A DNA stretch of 5,692 nt from Candidatus Firestoneibacteriota bacterium. Its GTDB lineage: Bacteria > Oederibacteriota > JAAXVQ01. The notes under the pieces were generated by a model. It had not been told where the DNA came from and ran no database searches. It saw only the letters and a list, made by a program, of their open reading frames with translations. Shown one piece after another: positions 1-5,395 of this stretch. The stretch lies in NCBI GenBank assembly GCA_013335425.1, contig JAAXVQ010000156.1, positions 1 to 5,692 on the forward strand. Direction: 5' to 3'. Position 1 is the first letter of the stretch, and each line of letters starts with the position of its first letter. A program made the position numbers and the translations under genes.

Positions 1-981
1 AGTTTCCAAAACCATGACGACATCGATTCCCAGATGGCGGTATTCCTTGATTACGCCCATCATAAAGGTGCGCATGCCCACGGCTTTTTTCTTGCCCGCG
101 AGCAAGTGGAATATCCCGAAAGGGAACAAATGCCCGTTCATTTTTTTGACCGCGGGATTCAAGTCCGGCAGGGAAATGGAACAGGCGATAGGCGTGCCGT
201 CTTTTTCCACCATAAAACACACGCGTTCGTCCACCAGGATTTTTAGGGCGCCGGCGATATGCTCGAACTGACGGTCTGAAAAAGGGTAGTGCCCCCAGTT
301 TTCTTTCCAGGCTTCGTTGAAAATCGCTTTCACCTTCTCGATTTCCTCTTTGAGTTTTTTTAGGTTGATGTGCCGCAGGGTCAAACCCGACCGTTTAAGC
401 AGGCGTTCCTTGATTTTAAAAAGTGATTCCTTCACCGGGAAATCCGCTTTGACCAAAAAGGCGATCCAATCGATTTCCTTTTGGTAACCGCATTGTTCCA
501 GTTGCTCCGGGTAATATTTGGGGGTGTAGGTTTCCATGATCACGGGCGTGGCCGGGACCGCGTCCCAGCCTTTGATCATAAAGCCGAGTTCATCGTAGAT
601 GGTGAAATTTTCCTGGCCGATGATCTTTTGCATGCCCCGGGCTTTGACCCAGTTTTCAGCCGCCGCGAGCAAGGCGCGGGCGGCTTCGGGATCTTTCAAG
701 CATTCGTAGAATCCGAAAAATCCTTCCCGAACGCCATGGGTTTCATTGTGCCTGCGGTTGATGTGCGCCGTAATGCGCCCCACCGGCTGGGCGTCACGGT
801 ACGCCATGAAATAAGCGGCTTCTCCGAATTCAAAAAAGGGGGATTTTTTCTTGTCCAGCAGGTTCAGCGTGTCGCCGATAAGCGGTGGCACCCAGTTCGG
901 GTCGTTCCGGTAAACTTCCCAGGCAAAGGCAATGAACTTTTTTAATTCCGCTCGGGAGCTTATTTCCTGTACGTTGAGCAT
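1..981 (-). CDS. GNAT-like N-acetyltransferase, YghO-type (partial, 3' end beyond window)
   Basis: An open frame of 327 codons reads without a stop from ATG 979-981 to the window edge, so the C-terminus (perhaps 40-60 residues, judging by family length) is missing. A strong Shine-Dalgarno sequence, AGGAGGG at 987-993 on the minus strand, lies 5 nt before the ATG and fixes the start. The N-terminus has the RNDPNWVPPL segment (residues 25-34). It is followed by PVGRITAHINRRHNE (66-80), GFFGFYE (87-93), an AAENWVKARGM helix (107-117), GQENFTIYDELGF (122-134) and a PKYYPEQLEQCGY stretch (154-166). These blocks are typical of YghO-like proteins of the acyl-CoA N-acyltransferase fold. Near residues 309-320, GVIKEYRHLGID matches the acetyl-CoA-binding motif A region (R/Q-x-x-G-x). 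No signal peptide or membrane segment is visible, so it is probably cytosolic. The substrate is unknown; members of this family are mostly uncharacterised. It is divergent from the downstream SDR gene, and I see no functional link to the thiamine genes. Family membership is fairly secure; acetylation of a specific target is not claimed. Confidence 0.85.
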   Translation of the reverse strand, partial: MLNVQEISSRAELKKFIAFAWEVYRNDPNWVPPLIGDTLNLLDKKKSPFFEFGEAAYFMAYRDAQPVGRITAHINRRHNETHGVREGFFGFYECLKDPEAARALLAAAENWVKARGMQKIIGQENFTIYDELGFMIKGWDAVPATPVIMETYTPKYYPEQLEQCGYQKEIDWIAFLVKADFPVKESLFKIKERLLKRSGLTLRHINLKKLKEEIEKVKAIFNEAWKENWGHYPFSDRQFEHIAGALKILVDERVCFMVEKDGTPIACSISLPDLNPAVKKMNGHLFPFGIFHLLAGKKKAVGMRTFMMGVIKEYRHLGIDVVMVLET

Positions 982-1065
982 AGGGTCCCTCCTGGAAAAT
1001 ATGTGTATCTCACTTTCGGCTAAGGGATTCAAACACGATTTTCCCAAACATTGAAGCCAAACCTT

Positions 1066-1264
1066 TATCCGCAGATGGCGCAGATGTTCGCAGATTTAAG
1101 ACTTATAGGTAGTTCTTGTTGCGAAAACGCCTTTTTAAATTCCCCTCCCCTTTATCCTCTCCCGCAAGGGGAGAGGAATTTAAAAATAAAAAAAACTTTC
1201 CGCAACATAACCAAGGTACAAGGCTTCTGAATCCCTTGAGACTTATCTGCGTCATCTGCGGATA
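1066..1264. repeat. Composite intergenic inverted-repeat element with CGCAGAT arms
   Basis: The outer arms are TATCCGCAGATGGCGCAGAT at 1066-1085 and its near-perfect reverse complement at 1245-1264 (19 of 20 positions match). The heptamer CGCAGAT occurs three times on the left (1070-1076, 1079-1085, 1089-1095; spaced 9 and 10 bases) and twice, inverted, on the right (1245-1251, 1254-1260). An octamer AGACTTAT lies just inside both arms in the same orientation (1099-1106 and 1239-1246). Between the arms sits a second imperfect palindrome of 89 bases (1118-1206, listed separately). A further 10-base inverted pair, AAGGGATTCA at 1022-1031 and its complement at 1228-1237, has one copy outside and one inside the element, so the whole is not simply nested. 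I see no reading frame, transposase or target-site duplication. It resembles the CGCAGAT-type intergenic repeats seen in many environmental bacterial genomes. Whether it is mobile, transcribed or inert cannot be told from one copy. Confidence 0.7.
1118..1206. repeat. AT/GC-mixed palindrome with CTCTCCC hairpin core
   Basis: Arms at 1132-1150 and 1168-1186 are 19 bases long and complementary at 18 positions; they run from a T5AAATTCC block to a C4 block. Outside them, GTTGCG (1118-1123) pairs with CGCAAC (1201-1206). The 17-base interior also holds a competing hairpin: CCTCTCCC (1156-1163) pairs with GGGAGAGG (1169-1176) around the loop GCAAG. The right GGGGAGAGG arm can therefore pair with either the near or the far pyrimidine block, giving two mutually exclusive folds. 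Neither strand has a T-run after the stem, so it does not look like an intrinsic terminator. The CCTCTCCCGCAAGGGGAGAGG core resembles a dispersed intergenic hairpin common in bacterial genomes. Confidence 0.75.
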
Positions 1265-1296
1265 GCCGGTCTTTTGTTGGGTCGAGTATTTGCCTA

Positions 1297-1325
1297 ACTT
1301 TATGCCGAAAATTTAAACCTGTCAA
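1297..1325 (-). promoter_or_regulatory. Possible sigma70-type promoter reading toward the acetyltransferase gene
   Basis: On the minus strand, a perfect TTGACA (1325-1320) is followed after 17 bases by TAAAGT (1302-1297), which matches 4 of 6 consensus -10 positions. If used, it would give a leader of about 310 nt that transcribes through the entire composite repeat before the ATG at 981. A weaker, closer alternative exists around 1010-1040 (TTGAAT, 17 bases, GATACA). Hexamer-based evidence only. Confidence 0.35.
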
Positions 1326-1348
1326 TGTTTCCCGGGGTTAACTTCCCG

Positions 1349-1378
1349 TTGACAAAGCCTAAATTCGCATGCCATCAT
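1349..1378 (+). promoter_or_regulatory. Likely sigma70-type promoter for the SDR gene
   Basis: A perfect -35 hexamer TTGACA (1349-1354) is followed after 18 bases by CATCAT (1373-1378), a 4-of-6 match to TATAAT. Transcription would start near 1385, leaving about 38 nt of leader before the ATG at 1423, which is a normal distance. The -35 hexamer forms an inverted pair with the minus-strand TTGACA at 1320-1325, 23 bases away, so the two putative promoters diverge back to back. Confidence 0.45.
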
Positions 1379-1409
1379 CAGGGCTGTCTGCCGGAGCTTA
1401 AATCCGCGT

Positions 1410-1416
1410 GGAGGTG
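1410..1416 (+). promoter_or_regulatory. Ribosome binding site that fixes the SDR start
   Basis: GGAGGTG lies 6 bases upstream of ATG 1423-1425. An in-frame GTG at 1408 gives a slightly longer frame, but that GTG overlaps the Shine-Dalgarno sequence itself, and only ATG 1423 puts the conserved beta1-TGxxxGxG motif at its usual distance from the N-terminus. Confidence 0.85.
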
Positions 1417-1422
1417 AATTTT

Positions 1423-2259
1423 ATGAAAACCGTATTGATCACCGGCGCATCTTCTGGCATCGGTTTGGCTACCGCCCAGCTCTTGGCCAAGGAAGGTTTT
1501 CGCGTCTTCGGCACCGCCCGCTCTTTGGAAAACCGGCGGGAATTGATCCGCCGATTGCATACCCAGCACGGGGACCGGTTACAGTGGGTGGCCATGGATG
1601 TAACGTCGGAAGCTTCGGTTAAAAAGGCTGTGGCGGCCGTGTTGGCCAAAGCCGGAACCATTGATATTTTAATCTGCAACGCGGGCAGCGGGATTTTCGG
1701 CAGCATCGAAGAAGTGCCTCTGGACGCCGCTGTTAAGCAGTTTGACATCAATTATTTCGGAACACTCCGCACCCTCAAGGCCGTGCTGCCGGGTTTCCGG
1801 GAAAAACGGAGCGGGCGCATCGTGTTGGTGAGTTCCTTGGCCGGGATCGTGACGATTCCTTACCAAGCTCATTATTCCGCCACTAAGTTTGCCATCGAAG
1901 CTCTGACCGAAGGCCTGCGCCAGGAATTGCGGGGTTTCGGCATCCAAGCGAGCGCCGTTCGCCCCGGGGACATTGAAACCAATTTCAACGATGTCACACA
2001 AAAATTCGTGCCCGAACATTCACCCTATGCCAAGTGGAGCCAACCCTGTTGGGATATAATCGACAAGAACATGAAAGCCGCCCCCCAGCCGCTGTTGGTG
2101 GCGAAAAAGATATACAAGATCATCAACACCAAAAAACCCAAAGCCAAGTATACCGCCGCCGATTTCGTAAGCGGCATGTTGCCTTTGTTGACCCCGTTTA
2201 TGACTTCTAAGATCAAGGAAAAAATCCTGCGAATTTTTTACGGCGTGGATTTTCACTAG
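1423..2259 (+). CDS. Short-chain dehydrogenase/reductase (classical SDR), NAD(P)H-dependent oxidoreductase
   Basis: This 278-residue protein has the full classical SDR signature set. The Rossmann nucleotide-binding motif TGASSGIG is at residues 7-14, and the acidic residue contacting adenine is in MDVT (Asp59). The CNAG motif is at 85-88 and the catalytic Asn is at 110 (DIN). The catalytic Ser is at 138 (VSS), 13 residues before the YSATK active-site motif (Tyr151, Lys155). PGDIETNF follows from 181. A basic Arg33 after beta-strand 2 (GTARS) suggests a preference for NADP(H) over NAD(H); this is inferred. The roughly 85-residue C-terminal part after the PG motif, ending in a hydrophobic/basic segment (SGMLPLLTPFMTSKIKEKIL), would set substrate specificity and might touch membrane; it is not a clear transmembrane helix. 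The sequence resembles 17-beta-hydroxysteroid/retinol dehydrogenase-like bacterial SDRs, but the natural substrate cannot be read from it. It appears monocistronic, with its own promoter-like site at 1349-1378, and is convergent with the thiamine operon. Confidence 0.95.
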   Translation: MKTVLITGASSGIGLATAQLLAKEGFRVFGTARSLENRRELIRRLHTQHGDRLQWVAMDVTSEASVKKAVAAVLAKAGTIDILICNAGSGIFGSIEEVPLDAAVKQFDINYFGTLRTLKAVLPGFREKRSGRIVLVSSLAGIVTIPYQAHYSATKFAIEALTEGLRQELRGFGIQASAVRPGDIETNFNDVTQKFVPEHSPYAKWSQPCWDIIDKNMKAAPQPLLVAKKIYKIINTKKPKAKYTAADFVSGMLPLLTPFMTSKIKEKILRIFYGVDFH

Positions 2260-2373
2260 GAACAGAACAGCGCAGAGTGCGGGAACCTGTTTAACTTTAA
2301 GAGAGAGAAGCAAATACATTAACAATTACTCGGCGCAATGGTTCGCGGAGAGAAATTATCCCCGAAACCGGTT

Positions 2374-2396
2374 AAAAAATCACCCGTAGGGGTGAT
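2374..2396 (-). terminator. Intrinsic terminator of the thiSGHE operon
   Basis: On the minus strand, ATCACCC (2396-2390), the loop CTAC (2389-2386) and GGGTGAT (2385-2379) form a perfect 7-bp stem. It is followed immediately by TTTTT (2378-2374). It lies about 90 bases after the thiE stop codon and is oriented correctly to end that transcript. The plus strand has no T-run after the stem, so it should not act as a terminator for the SDR gene. The hairpin shares one arm with the longer inverted repeat at 2383-2416, so the two folds exclude each other. Confidence 0.7.
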
Positions 2397-2416
2397 TCAC
2401 GAATCGCCCCTACGGG
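2383..2416. repeat. Inverted repeat of the GTAGGGG type (16-bp arms)
   Basis: The arm CCCGTAGGGGTGATTC (2383-2398) and the arm at 2401-2416 are complementary at 15 of 16 positions across a 2-base spacer; the exception can form a G-U pair in RNA on one strand. The motif resembles a GTAGGGG-CGATTC dispersed intergenic repeat common in environmental bacterial genomes. On the minus strand this long stem is also followed, after three bases, by the T-run at 2374-2378. It may therefore either replace or compete with the short terminator hairpin. Confidence 0.8.
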
Positions 2417-2486
2417 AGATATCATCGACGAAAGAAAAGGACGGAGACGTGGGTGGGAATTTTCAGGGCTAAACTTAATATTTGAA

Positions 2487-3140
2487 TTAGATTGGTTTGA
2501 GCTGGGGCACTGACTCCAGGATGCCCCGCAGTTCCGCGATCTTTCCCAGTATATCCTCCGCTCCGACAATTTCCGTCACCAGCGCCACGCAGGCGGCGCC
2601 GTGTTGCCTGACTTCGGCGAGGTTGTGTGCCTTGATGCCGCCGATGGCCACGAACGGCAGGGTGGCGTGGGCGCGCGCGTAAGCCAAGTAGTTCAGGCCT
2701 ACGGGCGGGCAGACGTCGGTTTTGGTTTGGGTGGCATAGAGCGGGCCCACCCCCAAGTAATCGGCGCCGCTGACTAAGCCGGCCTGAAATTGCTCGGGCG
2801 AGTGGGTCGAGAGACCGATGATTTTTTCCGGGCCCAGCAGGGTGCGGACCTGTGGTACGGGCAGGTCGTCTTGCCCCAAGTGTACCCCGTCGGCGTCCAC
2901 CAGTTGGGCCAAGGCGACGTCGTCGTTGACGATGAACAGGGCGCCAAATCTGCGGGTCAGCGACCGCAGGGTCAGGCATTCTTTGAATTTTTCCATGGCG
3001 GTCTTTTCTTTTTCCCGGTATTGAACAATTTTAATCCCGGCTTGGAGCATTTGCCCCACCACGTCTTCGTTGGAACGTCCGTGGGAATATTTTTCTGCGG
3101 TAATGCCGTAAAAAGCCTCGGGTAGTTCAAAGTTTTTCAT
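2487..3140 (-). CDS. thiE: Thiamine phosphate synthase ThiE
   Basis: ThiE condenses 4-amino-5-hydroxymethyl-2-methylpyrimidine pyrophosphate with the thiazole phosphate to give thiamine phosphate and pyrophosphate in the cytosol. The 217-residue TIM-barrel protein shows the family motifs in order: QYREK (40-44, pyrimidine/pyrophosphate site), FIVNDDVALA (69-78, with the Mg-binding Asp pair), DGVHLGQDDLP (84-94), GLSTHS (109-114), GADYLGVGPLYATQTK (125-140, phosphate contacts) and VAIGGI (164-169). Length is typical of the family. The start is ambiguous. An in-frame ATG at 3173 would add 11 residues (MPSDDHHPGAA) and overlap the end of thiH by 11 bases. I prefer ATG 3138-3140 because the added residues look non-conserved and the shorter form has a normal N-terminal length before QYREK. 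Neither start has a good Shine-Dalgarno sequence, so translation may be coupled to thiH. It is the last gene of the thiS-G-H-E operon and is followed by the terminator near 2374-2396. Confidence 0.95.
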   Translation of the reverse strand: MKNFELPEAFYGITAEKYSHGRSNEDVVGQMLQAGIKIVQYREKEKTAMEKFKECLTLRSLTRRFGALFIVNDDVALAQLVDADGVHLGQDDLPVPQVRTLLGPEKIIGLSTHSPEQFQAGLVSGADYLGVGPLYATQTKTDVCPPVGLNYLAYARAHATLPFVAIGGIKAHNLAEVRQHGAACVALVTEIVGAEDILGKIAELRGILESVPQLKPI

Positions 3141-3162
3141 GGCCGCACCCGGGTGGTGGTCA

Positions 3163-4266
3163 TCAGATGGCATGCCAGTCCGTGAAAATCGGCTGATAGC
3201 CGGCGGCCCGAACCGCAGCTTGCATTTCGGGGACGTTGCGGGGGTCGGCGATTTCGAATTGACCTATGTTGTTTTCGGGCTGGGTATGGCCGCCCACGGC
3301 CGTGCTGGAGCCGGCGGAGAGGCGCGTGATGCCCAGGGGTAGGAGCCGGTCGCGAAAGTCCGCGTTTTCGCGGGTGGACAAGGTCAAGCCCAGACGGGGC
3401 ATGAACAAACGCGCGGCCAGCAGGTACTGGACAATATCCGTGTCGGAAACGGGTTGGATGTCTGCAAAGGTACCGGCGTGCGGGCGCATGCGGGGTGCGG
3501 AAAGGCTCACTTCCAAAGCCGGAAAGCGGGCTTGTAAAAAGTCGGCGTGCAAGCCGGTAAAAAACGCTTCACGCCGCCACACGTCCAAGCCCAGCAGGGC
3601 GCCGAGATTGACGGCCCGTATGCCGGCGAGCGCCGCGCGTTCCGGCGCGGCCAGGCGATAGGCGAAATCTTTTTTGGGGCCTTTGAGGTGAACCTGGTCG
3701 TATATCCGGGGGTTGTAGGTTTCCTGGTACAGCGTCAGTTGGTCCACGCCGCCGGCAATCAGGCGGGCATAATCCGCCTGGTCGGCTGCATAGATTTCAA
3801 TGGCAATCGAAAGAAAGTGTTTCTTCAAAACTTGCAGGCAGCCTAAAAGATAAGCAACGTCCGCTTTGCCCGGGGCGTCGCCGGTTAAAATCAGGATGTG
3901 GCGGATGCCGGTTTGGGCAATGGCCGCGGCTTCGGTCTCCACTTCGGCCAAGGTCAGTTGCTTGCGGGGGATTTTATTGGCGGCGTTGAAGCCGCAGTAG
4001 GTGCAGGTGTTGGTGCAGAAATTGGACAGATACATGGGGGAGTAGAGGAGCACGGTTTTGCCGAAATGTTGCAACGACAGGGCGTGCGCTTTTTGAGCCA
4101 TGGCTTCCAAAAACGGAACCGCCGCCGGCGAAAGCAGGGCGGCATAATCTTCCGGATTTAAAAACGACTTGCCCAGCGCGGTTTGAACACGTGCGGCGGA
4201 AATGCCCTGCCAGAACGCGTTCCAATCCGTGGATTGGTATTTTTCCAACTCAGTCAAGAAGGTCAT
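3163..4266 (-). CDS. thiH: 2-iminoacetate synthase (tyrosine lyase) ThiH, radical SAM
   Basis: ThiH cleaves tyrosine with S-adenosylmethionine and a [4Fe-4S] cluster, giving dehydroglycine (2-iminoacetate) for thiazole assembly and p-cresol as by-product. At 367 residues it has the usual family length. The radical-SAM cluster motif CxxxCxxC is intact at Cys84, Cys88 and Cys91 (CTNTCTYCGF). The flanks are also typical: LYSPMYLSNFC before it, and GFNAANKIPRKQLT after it. Further family blocks are ILILTGDAPGK (SAM-interacting strand), the LTLYQETYNPRIYDQVHLKGPKKDF block, the SLSAPRMRPHAG block and the C-terminal SAGSSTAVGGH and QFEIADPRNVPEM stretches. The gene starts 39 bases after the thiG stop. 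No convincing Shine-Dalgarno sequence precedes the ATG; a small hairpin (4271-4284) occupies that position instead. Use of ThiH in place of the oxygen-dependent glycine oxidase ThiO suggests a low-oxygen or facultative lifestyle, which is inference from family biochemistry. Confidence 0.96.
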   Translation of the reverse strand: MTFLTELEKYQSTDWNAFWQGISAARVQTALGKSFLNPEDYAALLSPAAVPFLEAMAQKAHALSLQHFGKTVLLYSPMYLSNFCTNTCTYCGFNAANKIPRKQLTLAEVETEAAAIAQTGIRHILILTGDAPGKADVAYLLGCLQVLKKHFLSIAIEIYAADQADYARLIAGGVDQLTLYQETYNPRIYDQVHLKGPKKDFAYRLAAPERAALAGIRAVNLGALLGLDVWRREAFFTGLHADFLQARFPALEVSLSAPRMRPHAGTFADIQPVSDTDIVQYLLAARLFMPRLGLTLSTRENADFRDRLLPLGITRLSAGSSTAVGGHTQPENNIGQFEIADPRNVPEMQAAVRAAGYQPIFTDWHAI

Positions 4267-4305
4267 GGAAAGCAGCTTTCTGCTGAAAATAAATTTTAAC
4301 CGGAG

Positions 4306-5091
4306 TTAGCCGTTGTGTAAAAAACCCGTCAGGGGAGACGAGGGTTGCGCTTGCAGATTTTGCGCACCCAAACCCGCCAAGAAGGCTCGGCGGCCGGCGC
4401 GGATGGCTTCGGCAAAGGCTTCGGCCATGGAGGCCGGGTCCGGGGACGTGGCTATGGCGGTGTTGAGCAAACACGCGGCCGCGCCCATTTCCATGGCTTC
4501 GCACGCGTCCGAAGGTTTGCCCAAACCCGCATCCACAATGACCGGCAGGGAAATTTCGTGCATGATGATTTCCAGCAGTTCGCGGGTTTTCAAGCCCCGG
4601 TTGGTGCCGATGGGCGCGCCTAACGGCATCACGGCCGCGGCGCCGGCGTCCGCCAGCTTGCGGGCAACGGCCAAGTCCGGGCTGAAGTAGGGCAAAACCA
4701 CGAAACCTTCGGCCGCCAAAATGCGGGTGGCCTTGACGGTTTCCTCGCCGTCGGGCAGCAGATACTTGTTGTCGGTGATGACCTCGATTTTTATCCAGCC
4801 GTTGCCGCCGGCGGCGCGCGCCAAGCGGGCAATGCGCACGGCCTCGTCGGCGTCCCGCGCTCCGGAGGTGTTGGTCAGCACTTGGACGTTCGGCGGGATA
4901 TGGGCCAGAACATTGTCCTGCGGGGATTGGGCATGCACGCGGCGCAGGGCCACGGTGATGACCTCGGCCCCGGAGCGCCGTAAAATTTCCGGAATCTGGG
5001 CGTCTTGGGCGTATTTGCCGCTGCCGATCATCAACCGGCTGGCAAACACGCGCCCGCCGATGACCAAAGGATCGATGATTTTTTCAGGCAT
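4306..5091 (-). CDS. thiG: Thiazole synthase ThiG
   Basis: ThiG is a cytosolic TIM-barrel enzyme that joins 1-deoxy-D-xylulose 5-phosphate, dehydroglycine from ThiH and sulfur from ThiS thiocarboxylate into the thiazole phosphate. The 261-residue protein has LMIGSGKY (20-27), TNTSGA (73-78) and WIKIEVI (99-105) with the Schiff-base lysine at 101. It also has the PYFSPD region (134-139), [12 protein letters not shown] (155-166) and [11 protein letters not shown] (186-196) of the phosphate-binding end of the barrel. A longer frame runs upstream to an ATG at 5163, but it would cover most of thiS, and its first 24 residues look unlike ThiG. ATG 5089-5091 is preceded by GGAGGT (5105-5100) with 8 bases of spacing, which settles the start. 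The gene begins 5 bases after the thiS stop. The ThiG-ThiS proteins act as a complex, which fits the tight linkage. Confidence 0.97.
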   Translation of the reverse strand: MPEKIIDPLVIGGRVFASRLMIGSGKYAQDAQIPEILRRSGAEVITVALRRVHAQSPQDNVLAHIPPNVQVLTNTSGARDADEAVRIARLARAAGGNGWIKIEVITDNKYLLPDGEETVKATRILAAEGFVVLPYFSPDLAVARKLADAGAAAVMPLGAPIGTNRGLKTRELLEIIMHEISLPVIVDAGLGKPSDACEAMEMGAAACLLNTAIATSPDPASMAEAFAEAIRAGRRAFLAGLGAQNLQAQPSSPLTGFLHNG

Positions 5092-5096
5092 GGGGT

Positions 5097-5297
5097 TCAA
5101 CCTCCGCCGACGAAACGCAGGATTTCCAGGGTGTCGTTTTCCGACAGCATGAGATGACCCCACTCGGATTGGGGCACAATGGCGCCGTTGCGTTCAATGA
5201 CCACGGCTGAGAGAGGGTATCCGCGGGCTTGAAGTAAGTCCGCCAAACTGACGGTACGGTCAAGCGTTTCACGGACCCCATTGATCGTAAGGTTCAT
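5097..5297 (-). CDS. thiS: Sulfur carrier protein ThiS
   Basis: This is a 66-residue ubiquitin-fold sulfur carrier. Its C-terminal glycine is adenylated by a ThiF/MoeB-type enzyme and converted to a thiocarboxylate that donates sulfur to ThiG. The start MNLTINGV, the central [10 protein letters not shown], the [11 protein letters not shown] strand and the EILRFVGGG terminus are diagnostic; the exposed Gly-Gly end is intact. An in-frame GTG three codons upstream (5306) is possible, but ATG 5295-5297 gives the standard length and has a GGTGG Shine-Dalgarno-like sequence about 7 bases before it. It is the first gene of the operon, and I assign the promoter immediately upstream. No thiF lies in the window, so the activating enzyme must be elsewhere or shared with molybdopterin synthesis. 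Confidence 0.95.
   Translation of the reverse strand: MNLTINGVRETLDRTVSLADLLQARGYPLSAVVIERNGAIVPQSEWGHLMLSENDTLEILRFVGGG
5100..5105 (-). promoter_or_regulatory. thiG ribosome binding site embedded in thiS Gly-Gly codons
   Basis: The last two sense codons of thiS, GGA and GGT, read GGAGGT, a strong anti-16S match placed 8 bases before the thiG ATG. The functional C-terminal Gly-Gly of ThiS and the thiG translation signal therefore occupy the same six bases. This decides the thiG start over the longer alternative. Confidence 0.85.
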
Positions 5298-5326
5298 GGG
5301 GACCACCAGTTTTCTTAAAGGCGTTT

Positions 5327-5332
5327 ATCATA
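5327..5332 (-). promoter_or_regulatory. Possible -10 element of the thiSGHE promoter
   Basis: Minus-strand TATGAT (5332-5327) matches 5 of 6 positions of the TATAAT consensus and lies 29 bases before the thiS ATG. No convincing -35 hexamer sits 16-18 bases upstream; that stretch is a T-rich tract. A transcript from here would have a leader of roughly 20 nt, too short for a TPP riboswitch. Confidence 0.35.
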
Positions 5333-5395
5333 CACCAAGCCGGGAAAATAAAAAGCGGAATTTTATCGCGGCAACCTCGGAATTTAAGCGGCGGT

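Noticed and set aside
481..945. A 154-residue plus-strand open frame inside the acetyltransferase gene
   Set aside because: It is antisense to a frame with clear family motifs and an AGGAGGG start; its own start has no ribosome binding site.
1066..1264. CRISPR-like array suggested by repeated CGCAGAT units
   Set aside because: The units are 7 bases at 9-10 base spacing with inverted copies and no unique spacers of about 30 bases; there are no cas genes.
2266..2291. Possible terminator after the SDR gene: AACAG/CTGTT and CGCA/TGCG stems
   Set aside because: The stem is interrupted by a 5-base bulge and followed by only a weak TTTAACTTT stretch, so it is not convincing.
2338..2472. A 44-codon plus-strand frame (MVRGEKLSPKP...) after the SDR gene
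   Set aside because: Much of it is the inverted repeat read in frame (PVGVIHESPLR), there is no ribosome binding site, and the composition is not protein-like.
2422..2979. A 185-residue minus-strand frame rich in Arg, Pro and Gly overlapping thiE
   Set aside because: It is an alternative frame of thiE with a low-complexity composition typical of shadow frames in GC-rich genes.
3266..3661. Plus-strand frames opposite thiH and thiG, such as the 131-residue one here
   Set aside because: They lie antisense to full-length, motif-complete enzymes and have no start signals or recognisable domains.
5207..5212. CTGAGA on the plus strand, similar to the TPP riboswitch core
   Set aside because: It lies inside the thiS coding sequence on the opposite strand, has no partner ACCTGA-type element downstream and no thiamine gene in the plus direction.
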